Below are positions 1 to 9,004 of a stretch of 24,593 bases of DNA, one piece after another; position 1 is the stretch's first letter, and each line of letters begins with the position of its first letter. Position numbers and translations under genes: made by a program. Below the pieces are notes generated by a model that did no database searches, had not been told where the DNA came from, and saw only the letters and a program-made list of their open reading frames with translations. Source of the stretch: Gnetum montanum (Eukaryota > Streptophyta > Gnetopsida > Gnetales > Gnetaceae); contig MNCI01037673.1 of assembly GCA_015680685.1 (NCBI GenBank), forward strand, positions 344,126-368,718, written 5' to 3'.

Positions 1-242
1 TGATATCCTAGTTGTCCCTTTTTACCTATCTTTCTTACTCCTTTTCTTTCTCCATTCTAACGCTATCGGAGGTTTGCGATTAGTCATGGGGGTACGGGGC
101 CTGCTTTTTTCGATTTTCTCCTATGCCCCAAATTTTTTCGTTTCTCTTCCTACCCCTACACCTTCGGTAGTTATCAATAACATATTCCCAGGTCCATATC
201 AGCCATACCACAACCTAGCCAATGAACCTACATCGAAGCAAG

Positions 243-302
243 GTATTAATTACTTAATGATTCAATTACCCTTGCTAATATATGATTGTGTTGTATGTGC
301 AG
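243..302 (+). other. Candidate short intron (60 nt), conserved in three copies
   Basis: The segment begins GTATTAAT and ends GTATGTGCAG, with a branch-point-like CTAAT inside. The corresponding segments on the minus strand, 24453-24395 (59 nt) and 15313-15254 (60 nt), also begin GTAT, contain CTAAT and end GTGTGCAG. All three start after CAAG and end before ATGGC. About 60 nt is at or below the lower limit for efficient splicing in plants, so this could also be conserved sequence of another kind. Confidence 0.35.
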
Positions 303-448
303 ATGGCAATCATACAACAATGGAATGGATCTAGAGCAAACACTTGGAATGGAGCAGCGCTGAAGTAGCTATGCAAGGAGCAGAATTGATGATGCACTTA
401 CGGATGGACAACGGAAGGCGCAATCTAGGTGTTGGTACCAGCAAGACT

Positions 449-497
449 CTTTTCTCTTCTTCTCTTCTCTTCTCTTCTCTCTCCTCTTTTCTCTCAG
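449..497 (+). repeat. Pyrimidine-rich CTTCT tract
   Basis: A run of nearly pure C/T built from CTCTT and CTTCT units. The inverted counterpart is a GA tract at about 24208-24250, and the third copy has GAGAGAGAGA at about 15083-15095. The tract therefore belongs to the element and is not a chance microsatellite. Confidence 0.75.
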
Positions 498-680
498 CTA
501 CCAAATGTGGCCTGATATCATTGTAATAAGGTGTTCACCCTTGTTGTCATGAACACCAATCTTGTCAAGTCTTGTAATAATGAACCGTTCACATGTCATT
601 CCATTAGTTCCATTTCCCTCAATAATCCCATACCTACTCGATATCATTGTAAGGAACTCGAGGATGAGTTTTCATTCAGT

Positions 681-690
681 CATGGGGGTA
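681..690 (+). promoter_or_regulatory. Polypurine tract of LTR1
   Basis: CATGGGGGTA lies directly against the TGATGAG start of the LTR. The same block stands before all four LTRs: CATGAGGGTA at 6687-6696 (+), and CATGGGGGTA on the minus strand at 14886-14877 and 24021-24012. A purine run here is where plus-strand DNA synthesis is primed in LTR elements. Confidence 0.75.
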
Positions 691-714
691 TGATGAGATG
701 TGATATGCACAAGC

Positions 715-793
715 CGTGATATCACATCCCTTGCGATATCGCGTATGCGATATCGTATTGTCCCTTGCGATATTGCGTACGCGATATCACGGT
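715..793 (+). promoter_or_regulatory. GATATCGC palindrome array in U3 of LTR1
   Basis: Several inverted repeats with a GATATC core stand upstream of the TATA box: GTGATATCAC, GCGATATCGCGTATGCGATA, and GCGATATTGCGTACGCGATA. They differ by single CpG-to-TpG/CpA changes. Their place directly upstream of the promoter fits protein-binding or enhancer sites, but no function can be read from sequence alone. Confidence 0.65.
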
Positions 794-806
794 CCGCTGC
801 CAAATC

Positions 807-814
807 TATAAATA
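807..814 (+). promoter_or_regulatory. TATA box of LTR1
   Basis: TATAAATA stands about 115 bp into the LTR and 168 bp before the conserved AATAAA. The same box is in all four LTRs: 6822-6829 (+), 14746-14739 (-) and 23911-23904 (-). Confidence 0.75.
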
Positions 815-981
815 AGAGGCGACACTCCCCTCATTTGGAATCATAGGTGCAAAGTAGTGAAGCTCTGGCGGATTGATCACCCCAAAGATAGAATATTTTC
901 CATGTGCCCGTAGTAGGAGTCCCCCAAGTGAACGGCTCTTTATTCGAGCAGCTTTGTACCTGAATGCAAGTTGTGTACGAC

Positions 982-987
982 AATAAA
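982..987 (+). promoter_or_regulatory. Polyadenylation signal of LTR1
   Basis: AATAAA followed by G, conserved at the same place in all four LTRs (7003-7008 +; 14569-14564 and 23737-23732 on -). Its position downstream of TATA suits 3' processing at the end of the R region. Confidence 0.6.
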
Positions 988-1362
988 GATGAGCTTTGTG
1001 GATAAATCTTGCAGTGCATGGATAGGTTTATTTAATGTTATTTACTGCTTTCCTAGTAACGCGGCATGAGTACGACTTGGTTACGAGTGTTGATGAATGT
1101 GTACGGCTAGCCAAGGAATCGGCTACTCATTGTGATTAGATTCTCTCATCCTTTCCTCCTAGAACATGGGACAAGTACGACTTGATTACNACTTACTTAA
1201 CCATACACCGTGACAACAACAAGTAAGTCTAGGAAGACAATGATTAATTAACCCCAAGTGTTCCTTGCGGTGTTTAGGCATTTAGTCTGCGGAGTTCGAC
1301 CGGATCATGCGTGCTACGCTCGTTTCGTATGGTTGAGTGTAGGGGTACCTCGCCACTCATCA

Positions 1363-1840
1363 GACATGCTAACACCAGTGGGTCTCAACCACAATGCCAA
1401 AAACGTTCCTTTTGGAGGAAAGGCCATAAGCTGAGGCAAACTACACATGAACCCACCACATCAATCGACCCAGTACAATGCCAATCTAGTCACCACCTTC
1501 CTCATCTCAACCAACATCCTTCGACCATACACAAGGGCCACCATTTTTCTATACTCCAATTCCACATCCAACCAATGAATCTAGAAATGTGGGGAGAAAA
1601 ATGAATCCATGCATGCCATATCATGATCAAGGGTGCAATCATGGGCCAATCATCCATAATTTTAACACATCTCATATCCTGACCCACCATACATATAACA
1701 ATCAATTGTATGATCAACAATTTTACTACCCAGCCACCACACCACTAATAGACACCTAGTGGTTGGGGTATGGATAGTTCCCCATGTTTCATACATCCAT
1801 GGATCCTATTCATCCACTTATTAATCCTAGCCATGGCTAA
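1363..1840 (+). pseudogene. Fragment of an old His/Pro/Asn/Tyr-rich coding frame
   Basis: Right after LTR1 one frame can be followed from about 1395 to TAA at 1838-1840 with a few internal stops. It reads low-complexity protein such as SSSQPTSFDHTQGPPFFYTP, then Asn/His-rich runs, YDQQFYYPATTPLIDT and a final INPSHG. The composition resembles the linker or C-terminal part of a plant retrotransposon Gag, but no motif settles this. The abrupt start at the LTR boundary suggests that the LTR1 element inserted into it. I do not know which element it came from; it may be an earlier exon of the gene at 3754, or unrelated. Confidence 0.35.
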
Positions 1841-3753
1841 GTGCTTTTCATCTTTTTTTTTTACAATTTTTTATCATTTTCCTATTCCTTAATCCAATTT
1901 TTCCTATTTCTTCTATTTTTTTCTAGTTGTGGCTTTAATTTTCCTTGTTATGTAGTCTTGCTATTGGTCATGTTGCCCATTATGGTGAGGTTTTCTCTAT
2001 GTTGTCAAATCATAAGGGACTGATTATTTGGACATTGTGACCACAACATCCATCCACCCATTTCATTAATAAGAGGTTATTGCTCTAGTCATAATGGTAA
2101 TCTTTTTCATCATCCAACTTAATAATAACTCTATAATCATTGTGTTCAGATAGAAGAGTGTAGAACTAAGGTGGAATGTAAGGGGTGTGACATCAAGAAG
2201 CTTTGTGAATTCTCTTTGGCTACTTTTGTATGTTCTATCATGTTGCTAAGGTTGTAACCATATCCTTGTAAATCTAATGAAAAATGAAGGTAAGAGCAAC
2301 TTAAACCAACACTGAATAAACTTCTGTGGGTTCCACTAGAAAGACACATACCCATGCCTGAAGGTTGGTAGCTTCTCAAAACTTCCAAAAAAAAACCAAT
2401 AATTATGCCATAATACTGCTTCTCTCTTAGACAAAACACCAAGTGATGTTACTCCTTGCAACTTTGATGGTCTTTTGGTTGTCTACCGATGGGATGAAAT
2501 GATGTGATGTCATTGACATGGGGTTTGGACTTGGTTTGAATCTTAGGCAAAAGGACACATGGTTATTTAACCATTAATAACACACCCGGTTTCATTGTGA
2601 CCATGGTACAACACCTCATGTCCCAATTTCTGGAATCCCTTCTATGGTCCATGTCATCTTGTTGTCTAGATTCTCATAACTTGTGGTTTTATGTAACATA
2701 GAGTTATTATCTTATTTTGATGGTTTTAACATGTGTGTTTTTTTTCATAAGTATATGTTGCATTCAACCCCTTTAGTGCCTATGGACATTATAGGTGTAG
2801 TTACACAAGGGCATTATAGGCCAAAGGTTGCTTTGGGGAGGATCCACTTGTGTAACTTTTGTAACTCATACTTATTTCACATAACCACACCATTTTTCAC
2901 CTTCCAAGTGCTCAAACTGTTATATTTTATTGTTTCCCTTATTATGAAACTGATCTGTCCCACAACCTTGATTTCAATGCCTTTTTCTTGCTCATTCCAA
3001 TGTTTTTCACATCAATGACTTCACCATATCACACTTTCAATGTCTCTAATTTATTTTTCACTTACCCACAATGCTCAACTTAACTTTAATCTTCCAATCA
3101 ATCCCTAAGCTTCTATTTACATGTTCATTGACCCCCCTAAAATGCAAAAATTTGGACCTTGATGTCGTGTACTTGATGTTGGGTCTAAACACAAGTATAA
3201 ATATGATCCATGCGAACCTTGAACTTCATTTTTCTCATTTGCTACTAGGGAAGTTGTTGAAAATTTTCCCTATGCCTTAGAGCTCTGAACCTCTATATTC
3301 CACATGTAATATTTAGCTCTTTAACTCTCGATTTTTCATGCTGTTCAAATCTATATAAACCTGGAGTGTTCAATTTAGTCTTTGGTGGGGGGAGATGCAT
3401 GTGTGCAAAACTTGCATCAATTTTCTATCACCTGGAAGGTATTATAAGGGTAAGAATGTTGAAAACCTTAGGAATTATAATGAAAGATCACTAACAGTAA
3501 TGCCAGAAGTCCAATGTTTCTAATCCATGGGCTCATAACTATTATTATAAGCCACATATAATGAAAAAGGAAACTAGTTGCAAGGGTCGTAGAAAGAGAT
3601 ATACACCTTTTGGGGGATTTTTTCTTGAAAATTTTCCTAACCTTGCAATCATGTGCATTATGAGCTTAATGAACTAAGGATATGAGTAAGGTATAAATTG
3701 ATTAAGGATAATACATGTAACCTTGGTAACACTTGGGTTTTTCTTGATTGCAG
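1841..3753. other. No gene seen; AT-rich element debris
   Basis: No protein motif and no long conserved frame were found. Points seen: a T-rich stretch (1850-1925), open frames of about 100 codons without recognisable content on both strands, and a G-rich purine run GGTGGGGGGAGATG at about 3384-3397 that looks like a polypurine tract but is not followed by an LTR here. The end, TTTTTCTTGATTGCAG before ATG at 3754, looks like a plant 3' splice site, so part of this stretch may be a leader intron of the next gene. Confidence 0.4.
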
Positions 3754-6499
3754 ATGGCCCCAAAAAGAGATGCTTAGGATGAACCCTTGGAAAGAGCCGC
3801 TAAGCATCCACATGGTGGCCATAGTTAGTAAGGAGAGCATGAGGAACATGTTAAGTAGGAGGCCTAATCCTTCAATATTCATCAAGAGGTCCTTACTACT
3901 GAGCAATCAGCTAAAGGATAGGTAGTAGAAGTACTGATCCCTGAATAGGGACAATGTCTCACATTTCCCCTTGTCTACCTTACTACCACCTTGGAAAAAT
4001 CCACATTGTCTTTGATCATTTTGGAAATGAACTTTGGTCCATTTGTGGAGTTTTTTTTAGAAGTAGTGTAGATGCAACTTAAGGCATCCTCATTGTGGCC
4101 TATCTTGTCTGACAGTGGTGAATTGTACCTAGGTGAAGTCCATTAATTCTAGCATAATAAAGATAAGGGTACCACTATTAACATTTGTGAGGTGATAGTC
4201 TCTTATTTAGTCAAGGACATAGCTATAGCTCTCAACCTACCCAATGAAGGGGCTAAGATTGCTCACTTGTCAATCAGATTTGACCCTAAAACAAATTGTG
4301 GCTGAGGCAAGCATATGGCAAAGAAGACAAGTCATACAATGAAATGACTCTCGACGAGAAAGCCTACTTAAAGATTGGAACGTACCACATGTTTCCCATG
4401 AAAGGGCTTAATCAAATCTCCACTTATGTAGCTAGGGGAAGTGCCATTTTGATGGAAAAATTTGCAGCCAACCTTCCTTAGTATTACTTCATAGAAATTC
4501 AACAGCGGTTCAAAGAAACAAAGTTAGGAAAACCAACATTTCCATTTCCATACTTAATTAAAAAGTTTTGCAAGCATGTGGAAATCTTGGAATACACCAA
4601 TGATATCCTTAGTAAGGCCCAACATGTCTCCTTTGTATAACTCCTAAAAATGGTAGCACCAAGAAAAGATTCTAGTGAAGAGCAAGAAGTAGAGAAGGAG
4701 GCTTTGTCATGAATAGAGACACAATAAGAACCTAAATAGCATCCACAAGCATAAGCTTCACCACTACCACTGCTACAAGATCATAGGCCTTCGATGAGCC
4801 ACTTTTAGAGGATCACTGAAATAGTCAATTAGGGAAGTAGGAACGAGGCCAATCTCTTCCAAGTCATGGATGATGCTATATGGCCCACCATATCAACTAA
4901 TCCAATAAGGGGAGAGATCTCAATATAGTTAAGAGGAGTAGGATGAGAAGGATCCTAGTGGTCATGCTAGATCTCTAGAAATGTTGCATCCTTTCAAGTC
5001 ACATTGAAAACTAGAGAAGGCACCACAGTTGTGATGCTACAACACAAGGATGCAGTAGGCATAGCAGAGGTGGTTACTAATCACATCAAAGAATCATTCA
5101 ATGTGCTTGTTGTGCCCTTGATAGATCTAGCAGGAACCAAATATGCACAAATGTTGATCGAGACCTCAGTGACTCCTGCAATGCATGAGGATGTGCTTGA
5201 TTGATTACTACAAATGGGTCAAGTGATGACCACTCTATTTGACATCCCCAACGATGTCACTATAGCACAATTAGACCTCATCACCATGAAAGGAAAATTG
5301 GTCATGATAGAAGTCAGGGTAGAACATGTGGAAGCTAAGATACAGAGGTTACAAGATAAGCTAATTGCCTTGCAATCTAAACAACAGGATCCTACTTGTT
5401 TTGTTATGCTAGACCAATTAGAGCAATTCAGAACAGAGGAGCTCACCAAGCTAATAGAGTAGAGAGTAGCTATGGAGCAAGAGAAGGAGACAACAATTTG
5501 TAATGCCTCTAATGTAGACGAGAAATCTCATGTATATAAAAAGGTGCTAACTATCGTCCAAGAGAAAAATAAGCAGTTTGCTGTAGAAAATTCCAAGTTG
5601 ACCATTGTAGAAAAACAAAAGAACATCTTAGAAGAAAGAATCCATCAATTGCGAGAACAATTGGTGAGGGTCAACCAGGATATGAATAGATTGGTCTGAG
5701 AGAATAGAACCCTCTCCATGGAGGAGGTACGTGCTGTTCATCAAAAGTCAGCAATGGAAATCAGCGCGTTATAGAATAAGGTCAAAAAGCATGAGAAACT
5801 GAAAGAACACTTCCTTGACCAAGTTGGCATGTACAAGGAAATTAATGAGAAGGAAATCAAGATGGCCAAGGCCCACATCAGCTCCTTGTTAGTGCAAAAC
5901 TCTGAGTGGCAAGCCATCTTGGATAGTTATGCCATGGTCCAACAAGTAGAAGTCAAAAACAAGAATTTGCAGATAGAGGATTTAAGGAATACATGGTGTT
6001 GGCTAACCTTAGATATGCCAACCTTGTCATGTTAACAACAAGTCATCCTCGAAGTAAGCTAGAAAAACAAGTGGCAACCAGCTATGCGCTACATGAGAAA
6101 GAGTTTGCAGATTGAAAAGATGCTCTGCAAAAGTTGTAGGTGGTAAACTCAGAGTTAGAGGTGGTCAAACCTAGTTATCAAGGACTAAAAAATGTAACCT
6201 TTTACCTAGCTCAGAGATTAACAGATTATCATAAACTTAGGAATAAAACTAGGGCTTTTGAGGAAGAACGATGAAAATTTGCAGCATGGTATGTAAAGGT
6301 GGATCAAATCTTTCTACAATTGTCATGTCCTTGGGATGTATCAATGCCAACACACATTGGCACAGTAGCTTGAATGATGCATGACCCATGGATGAAGGAA
6401 GAAAAATTGTAGGCCTTGCTCAATTGTTACAAATTTTAGTGACCTAGTGATAAAGGGAAGCAGCCAATGGAAGAGCCACCACCTCCAAGCACCACATGA
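3754..6499 (+). pseudogene. Decayed element-encoded protein with long C-terminal coiled coil
   Basis: From ATG (MAPKRDA) after a splice-like TTGCAG, one frame runs to about 4290. After a +1/-1 shift a second frame runs from 4296 to about 6030, and after another shift the reading reaches PPPPSTT then TGA at 6499: about 915 codons in all. Roughly twenty in-frame stops are mostly TAG, TAA or TGA where CAG, CAA, CGA or TGG would fit. The N-terminal half is globular. It contains LNLPNEGAKIAHLSIRFD, LDEKAYLKIGTYHMFPMKGL and a PFPYLIKKFCKH stretch, recalling the poorly defined plant-transposon proteins that carry a FPxLIxxLC motif. Residues from about 490 on are heptad-rich (for example VEHVEAKIQRLQDKLIALQ) for some 350 residues. 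The gene ends 197 bp before LTR2. No protease, RT or integrase motif is present. It looks like an additional or captured gene of a non-autonomous LTR element. Coding nature: fairly sure. Family: not sure. Confidence 0.6.
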
Positions 6500-6696
6500 G
6501 CTTTCCAGTCTTGTTTTTGTTTTGTTTTGTAATAATGTGTCCCATTTTTGTACTACACCACTGTAGCATGCAAAGAGTTAATTATCTTATTCATTGTTGA
6601 GTTAATCAATAATCCCATACCTACCAATATTTTGTAAGGAACTTGTTCCTCATTTTGTTTAACTCAAGGACGAGTTTTCATTTAGTCATGAGGGTA
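6500..6696 (+). other. 3' untranslated end of the LTR2 element, with polypurine tract
   Basis: It contains AATAATCCCATACCTACC, GTAAGGAACTTG, CTCAAGGACGAGTTTTCATT and CATGAGGGTA, in the same order as at 622-690. The conserved block sits directly against LTR2. This ties the coiled-coil gene upstream to the same LTR family as the copies at the window ends. The small spliced-frame module and the CT tract of those copies are absent here; the coiled-coil gene takes their place. Confidence 0.7.
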
Positions 6697-7569
6697 TGAT
6701 GAGTCATCATTTAACGACCCCGGTGTTGGATATGTGATGTTGGAGCCCCAATGTCAGGTACCCGACGTTAGGGCCAATAAGTGATGTCACATACCTGATG
6801 TCACCTCATTTAGATTCTACCTATAAATATGGTGCTGCGGTACTTGGATGAGACAAATAGTTGTAGTCAAGGTAGATAGTTTAGTTTTCAGTTTCTTCTC
6901 TTTAAAGTCTATTATTTCTAGTGCATGCCCACAATGTGATGTTTATAATCATACAACACCTTTGTTCGAGTGTGATGTACTTAGACACGTTACATAATTG
7001 GAAATAAAGATCAAGATTACTTCCATCATTGTAGCATCCACTTAGATTATTGTTACTTTAATTATGTATTGCTTTCTTTAGTTAAATACTTCCATTTATT
7101 GCTATTTATTGTTCCTATTATTAAGTGGAATGCGTATGCTTTAATCACGAGCATTTAAGTGTAAATGCTTGGTAATCCAAAGGTGTATCATTTGGCACAA
7201 CCAATGATGTATACTTGGCAACCCCAGAAGTAGTTTCGTGAAGTCTAAGATGTGTACGGATGGTTAAGAGTGGTTACCATTGCCCATAGACTAGTTTAGT
7301 TCTTGTTTTCCATTATTCATTAGTTTAATTAATTCATCTCTTTATCGCCATTAAGAATAGTGTAGAATTAGGAACAACATCATATGCTCACTTTGGACTA
7401 AACCATATGTGACAAAGCTACCACTAGTCCAAGTGAGAAGACAACGAACTACAATCAAAGCATAATGATCTAAATGCCAAAACTAGTCCCATCCATGAAA
7501 TTCAATTGGATTGTGCATGAATTCTTGTGATTTATATGGTTGAACATAGGGGTACCTTGTGGCTCATCA
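6697..7569 (+). repeat. LTR2, U3-diverged subfamily
   Basis: An 873-bp LTR from TGATGAGTCA to GGCTCATCA. TATAAATA is at 6822-6829, AATAAA at 7003-7008, and ATAGGGGTACCTTGTGGC close to the end. U5 aligns with LTR4 (GGACTAAACCATATGTGACA against GGACTAAACCATACGTGACA). U3 differs from LTR1 and LTR4: in place of GATATCGC palindromes it has TGATGTCA repeats (GTGATGTCAC at 6781, CTGATGTCAC at 6795). No primer site follows 7569, so it is the 3' LTR of the + element. Its 5' LTR is not recognisable in the window. Confidence 0.8.
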
Positions 7570-7570
7570 T

Positions 7571-7855
7571 AGTGCTTGTGAATATTAAAAATTTCTCATT
7601 GAATTTGAATCATTCAAATTAAGAGATGAAAGTTACCTTCTATAAGGTAAGTTTTGAAGTTTTGTTGATCTCAAGGATTTTTCTACTAGATTTGATTTCT
7701 CTAGAATTATCACTCCCAATGGGATTCTAAATTCCACCCCATCCCCCAAGTTCTTATACCAATTCTAAAATTTTCGCTTCTTGTATCAATGCAAAAATTT
7801 CTATTGATTTTCATAACGTAGATATACTAGCTAGCGAGAAAACATTTGTAATGTC
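7571..7855 (+). repeat. Direct repeat, copy A
   Basis: It begins AGTGCTTGTGAATATT immediately after LTR2 and ends near CTAGCGAGAAAACATTTGTAA. Copy B at 8103-8384 matches it along its length at roughly three quarters identity by eye, including AAGAGATGAAAGTTACCTTC and CAAAAATTTCTATTGATT. Identity of the parent element is unknown. Confidence 0.7.
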
Positions 7856-8102
7856 TTGTGTTATAGAGTTTTAATATTAACAATAGATAGTAACTAATGT
7901 TAAGCTTGGTTTCCTTGTCTTATGGAGTAGCTAATGGAAAAGTAAATAAAGCCCTTGGACAAATAAATAGTAGTCACTATGCCAAAACTAGTTATGATAT
8001 TATGTCTCTAATACAAGTACTAGTGTGTATACTAAAGTGTCAATGAGAGATGGCTCAAGTGGTTAGCTCATTACTGGACAATGATGTATTTGGTGGTTAC
8101 AT

Positions 8103-8384
8103 AATGTTTTTGAATATTGAAACTTTCTCCTTGAATTTTAATCATTTAGATTAAGAGATGAAAGTTACCTTCTACAAGCCAAGTGTTTGATGTTTTGTGA
8201 ATTTGAAGGGTTTTGCCAATAGATCTAATTTCTTTAGAATTATCATTCTTCCATAGGGGATTCTAAAATTCTTGCAACTTATTTTATTCTAAAATTTCTC
8301 CTTCTTCTATTAATACAAAAATTTCTATTGATTCTCATAATGAAGATTTATTAACTAGCGAGTAAAAATTTGTAACACCTTCTT
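8103..8384 (+). repeat. Direct repeat, copy B
   Basis: The second copy of the 280-bp unit, 530 bp downstream of copy A. It is preceded by TGTATTTGGTGGTTACATAA, which weakly resembles the end of LTR2 (GTACCTTGTGGCTCATCATA), so the duplication may include the LTR edge. Just before it, GATGGCTCAAGTGGTTAGCTC (8050-8070) resembles the 5' part of a tRNA or SINE. Confidence 0.65.
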
Positions 8385-9000
8385 CTAATGATATTGATTC
8401 AAGTAAGATGCCTACTTTTATTCTTACCAATGATGTATATGAGTCATTAATTGTTGATTTTACATCACAATATGTGTTTATTCAAATTTTGGATTACCTG
8501 CCTTATAATTAAAGTTTTGTTTTGAAGTTAAATGATGTGATACAAAAACACATCATTCAAGTTATTCAAACCAAGTATCGTTCTTGTTCTTTTCTACTTG
8601 TTGAGCTAGTGATGAACAATAAAAGTGCAATTTCAAAAGGGCTTAGTTGACATTGATGCATTGATGTTGCTTAGTTAACTAAGCCTATGCTACATTGATA
8701 TAGATACATTGATAGAGTGACAAAACATGCTTATAAATATGATTTACTTATCATGTTTATGCATCATTTGGTTAATACCATAGTTAAACTCTTACAATTT
8801 GTTTCTATAGTCTAATTATATAGTCAACGAGTGCTCGTAGTGTAAATCTAAGTCAGTTATACAACATCTTATTTGAGTGGAATTCATGAACAACAATAAG
8901 ATTACGATTAATTCCCATTAATTATAACACTTTGAGTTAGAATAGAATTTTTGTTCATTGTCATTTCATTTCTATGTAATTAGTTAATATTTACATTTCC
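8385..9000. other. AT-rich spacer, no gene recognised
   Basis: A stretch of about 80 codons from 8385 can be read on + with few stops (PTFILTNDVYESLIVDFTSQ and on), possibly a remnant of a coding exon. I do not recognise it. The rest is AT-rich without structure I can name. Confidence 0.3.
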
Positions 9001-9004
9001 ATAT

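Larger units (their letters stand above)
74..526 (+). pseudogene. Possible two-exon small reading frame upstream of the 3' LTR (copy 1)
   Basis: An open frame from about 53 to 242 contains IGGLRLVMGVRG, then a Pro/Thr-rich stretch, and ends in SKQ plus one base. If the GT at 243 and AG at 302 are splice sites, the frame continues with DGNHTTMEWI, meets TAG, and then reads on through SKHLEWSSAE. The first in-frame ATG is at 86. The copy at 24453-24149 (-) has TGG where this copy has TAG and stays open to NVA then stop. The third copy (about 15607-15188, -) keeps the first-exon similarity (GGLLLFMGAYR) and the splice-like bases. I recognise no protein family. The frame may be fortuitous and the conservation only at the DNA level. 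Confidence 0.3.
1..690 (+). mobile_element. 3' internal end of an LTR retrotransposon (copy 1)
   Basis: This segment is matched, inverted, by 24012-24593 and more distantly by 14877-15620. In all three copies it lies directly upstream of an LTR, so it is the 3' internal end of one retrotransposon family. From left to right it holds a short proline-rich open stretch, a possible 60-nt intron (243-302), a second open stretch containing WSSAE, a CT-rich tract (about 449-497), a block AATAATCCCATACCTACTC, and the sequence CTCGAGGATGAG followed by a purine-rich tract ending at 690. No polymerase motifs are in this part; pol would lie to the left of the window. The family assignment comes from comparison within the window, not from a database search. 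Confidence 0.75.
691..1362 (+). repeat. LTR1, CpG-rich subfamily, internally shortened
   Basis: The LTR starts TGATGAGATG after the polypurine tract and ends GCCACTCATCA, an inverted TGATG/CATCA pair. U3 (about 700-795) is packed with GATATC palindromes. TATAAATA lies at 807-814, followed by GAGGCGACACTCCCC as in LTR4, and AATAAA at 982-987. The tail carries GGTTGAGTGTAGGGGTACCT, also near the end of the other LTRs. At 672 bp it is about 170 bp shorter than LTR4. Part of the loss falls at the N at 1190. No primer-binding site follows position 1362, so this is the 3' LTR of an element whose body lies left of the window. Confidence 0.85.

Noticed and set aside
715-793. CRISPR-like or phage-type repeat array
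   Set aside because: The dyads are overlapping palindromes in an LTR promoter, with no regular spacers and in a plant context.
2683-3018. 111-codon frame on + as a host membrane protein
   Set aside because: Hydrophobic because the DNA is T-rich; no start context, domain or conserved copy, and surrounded by stops in all frames.
3384-3397. A polypurine tract marking another 3' LTR
   Set aside because: GGTGGGGGGAGATG is purine-rich, but no LTR-like start, TATA box or family block follows within the next few hundred bases.
7571-8384. The direct repeat as an LTR pair of a small element
   Set aside because: No TG...CA ends, no primer site or polypurine tract between the copies, and only about 250 bp separate them.
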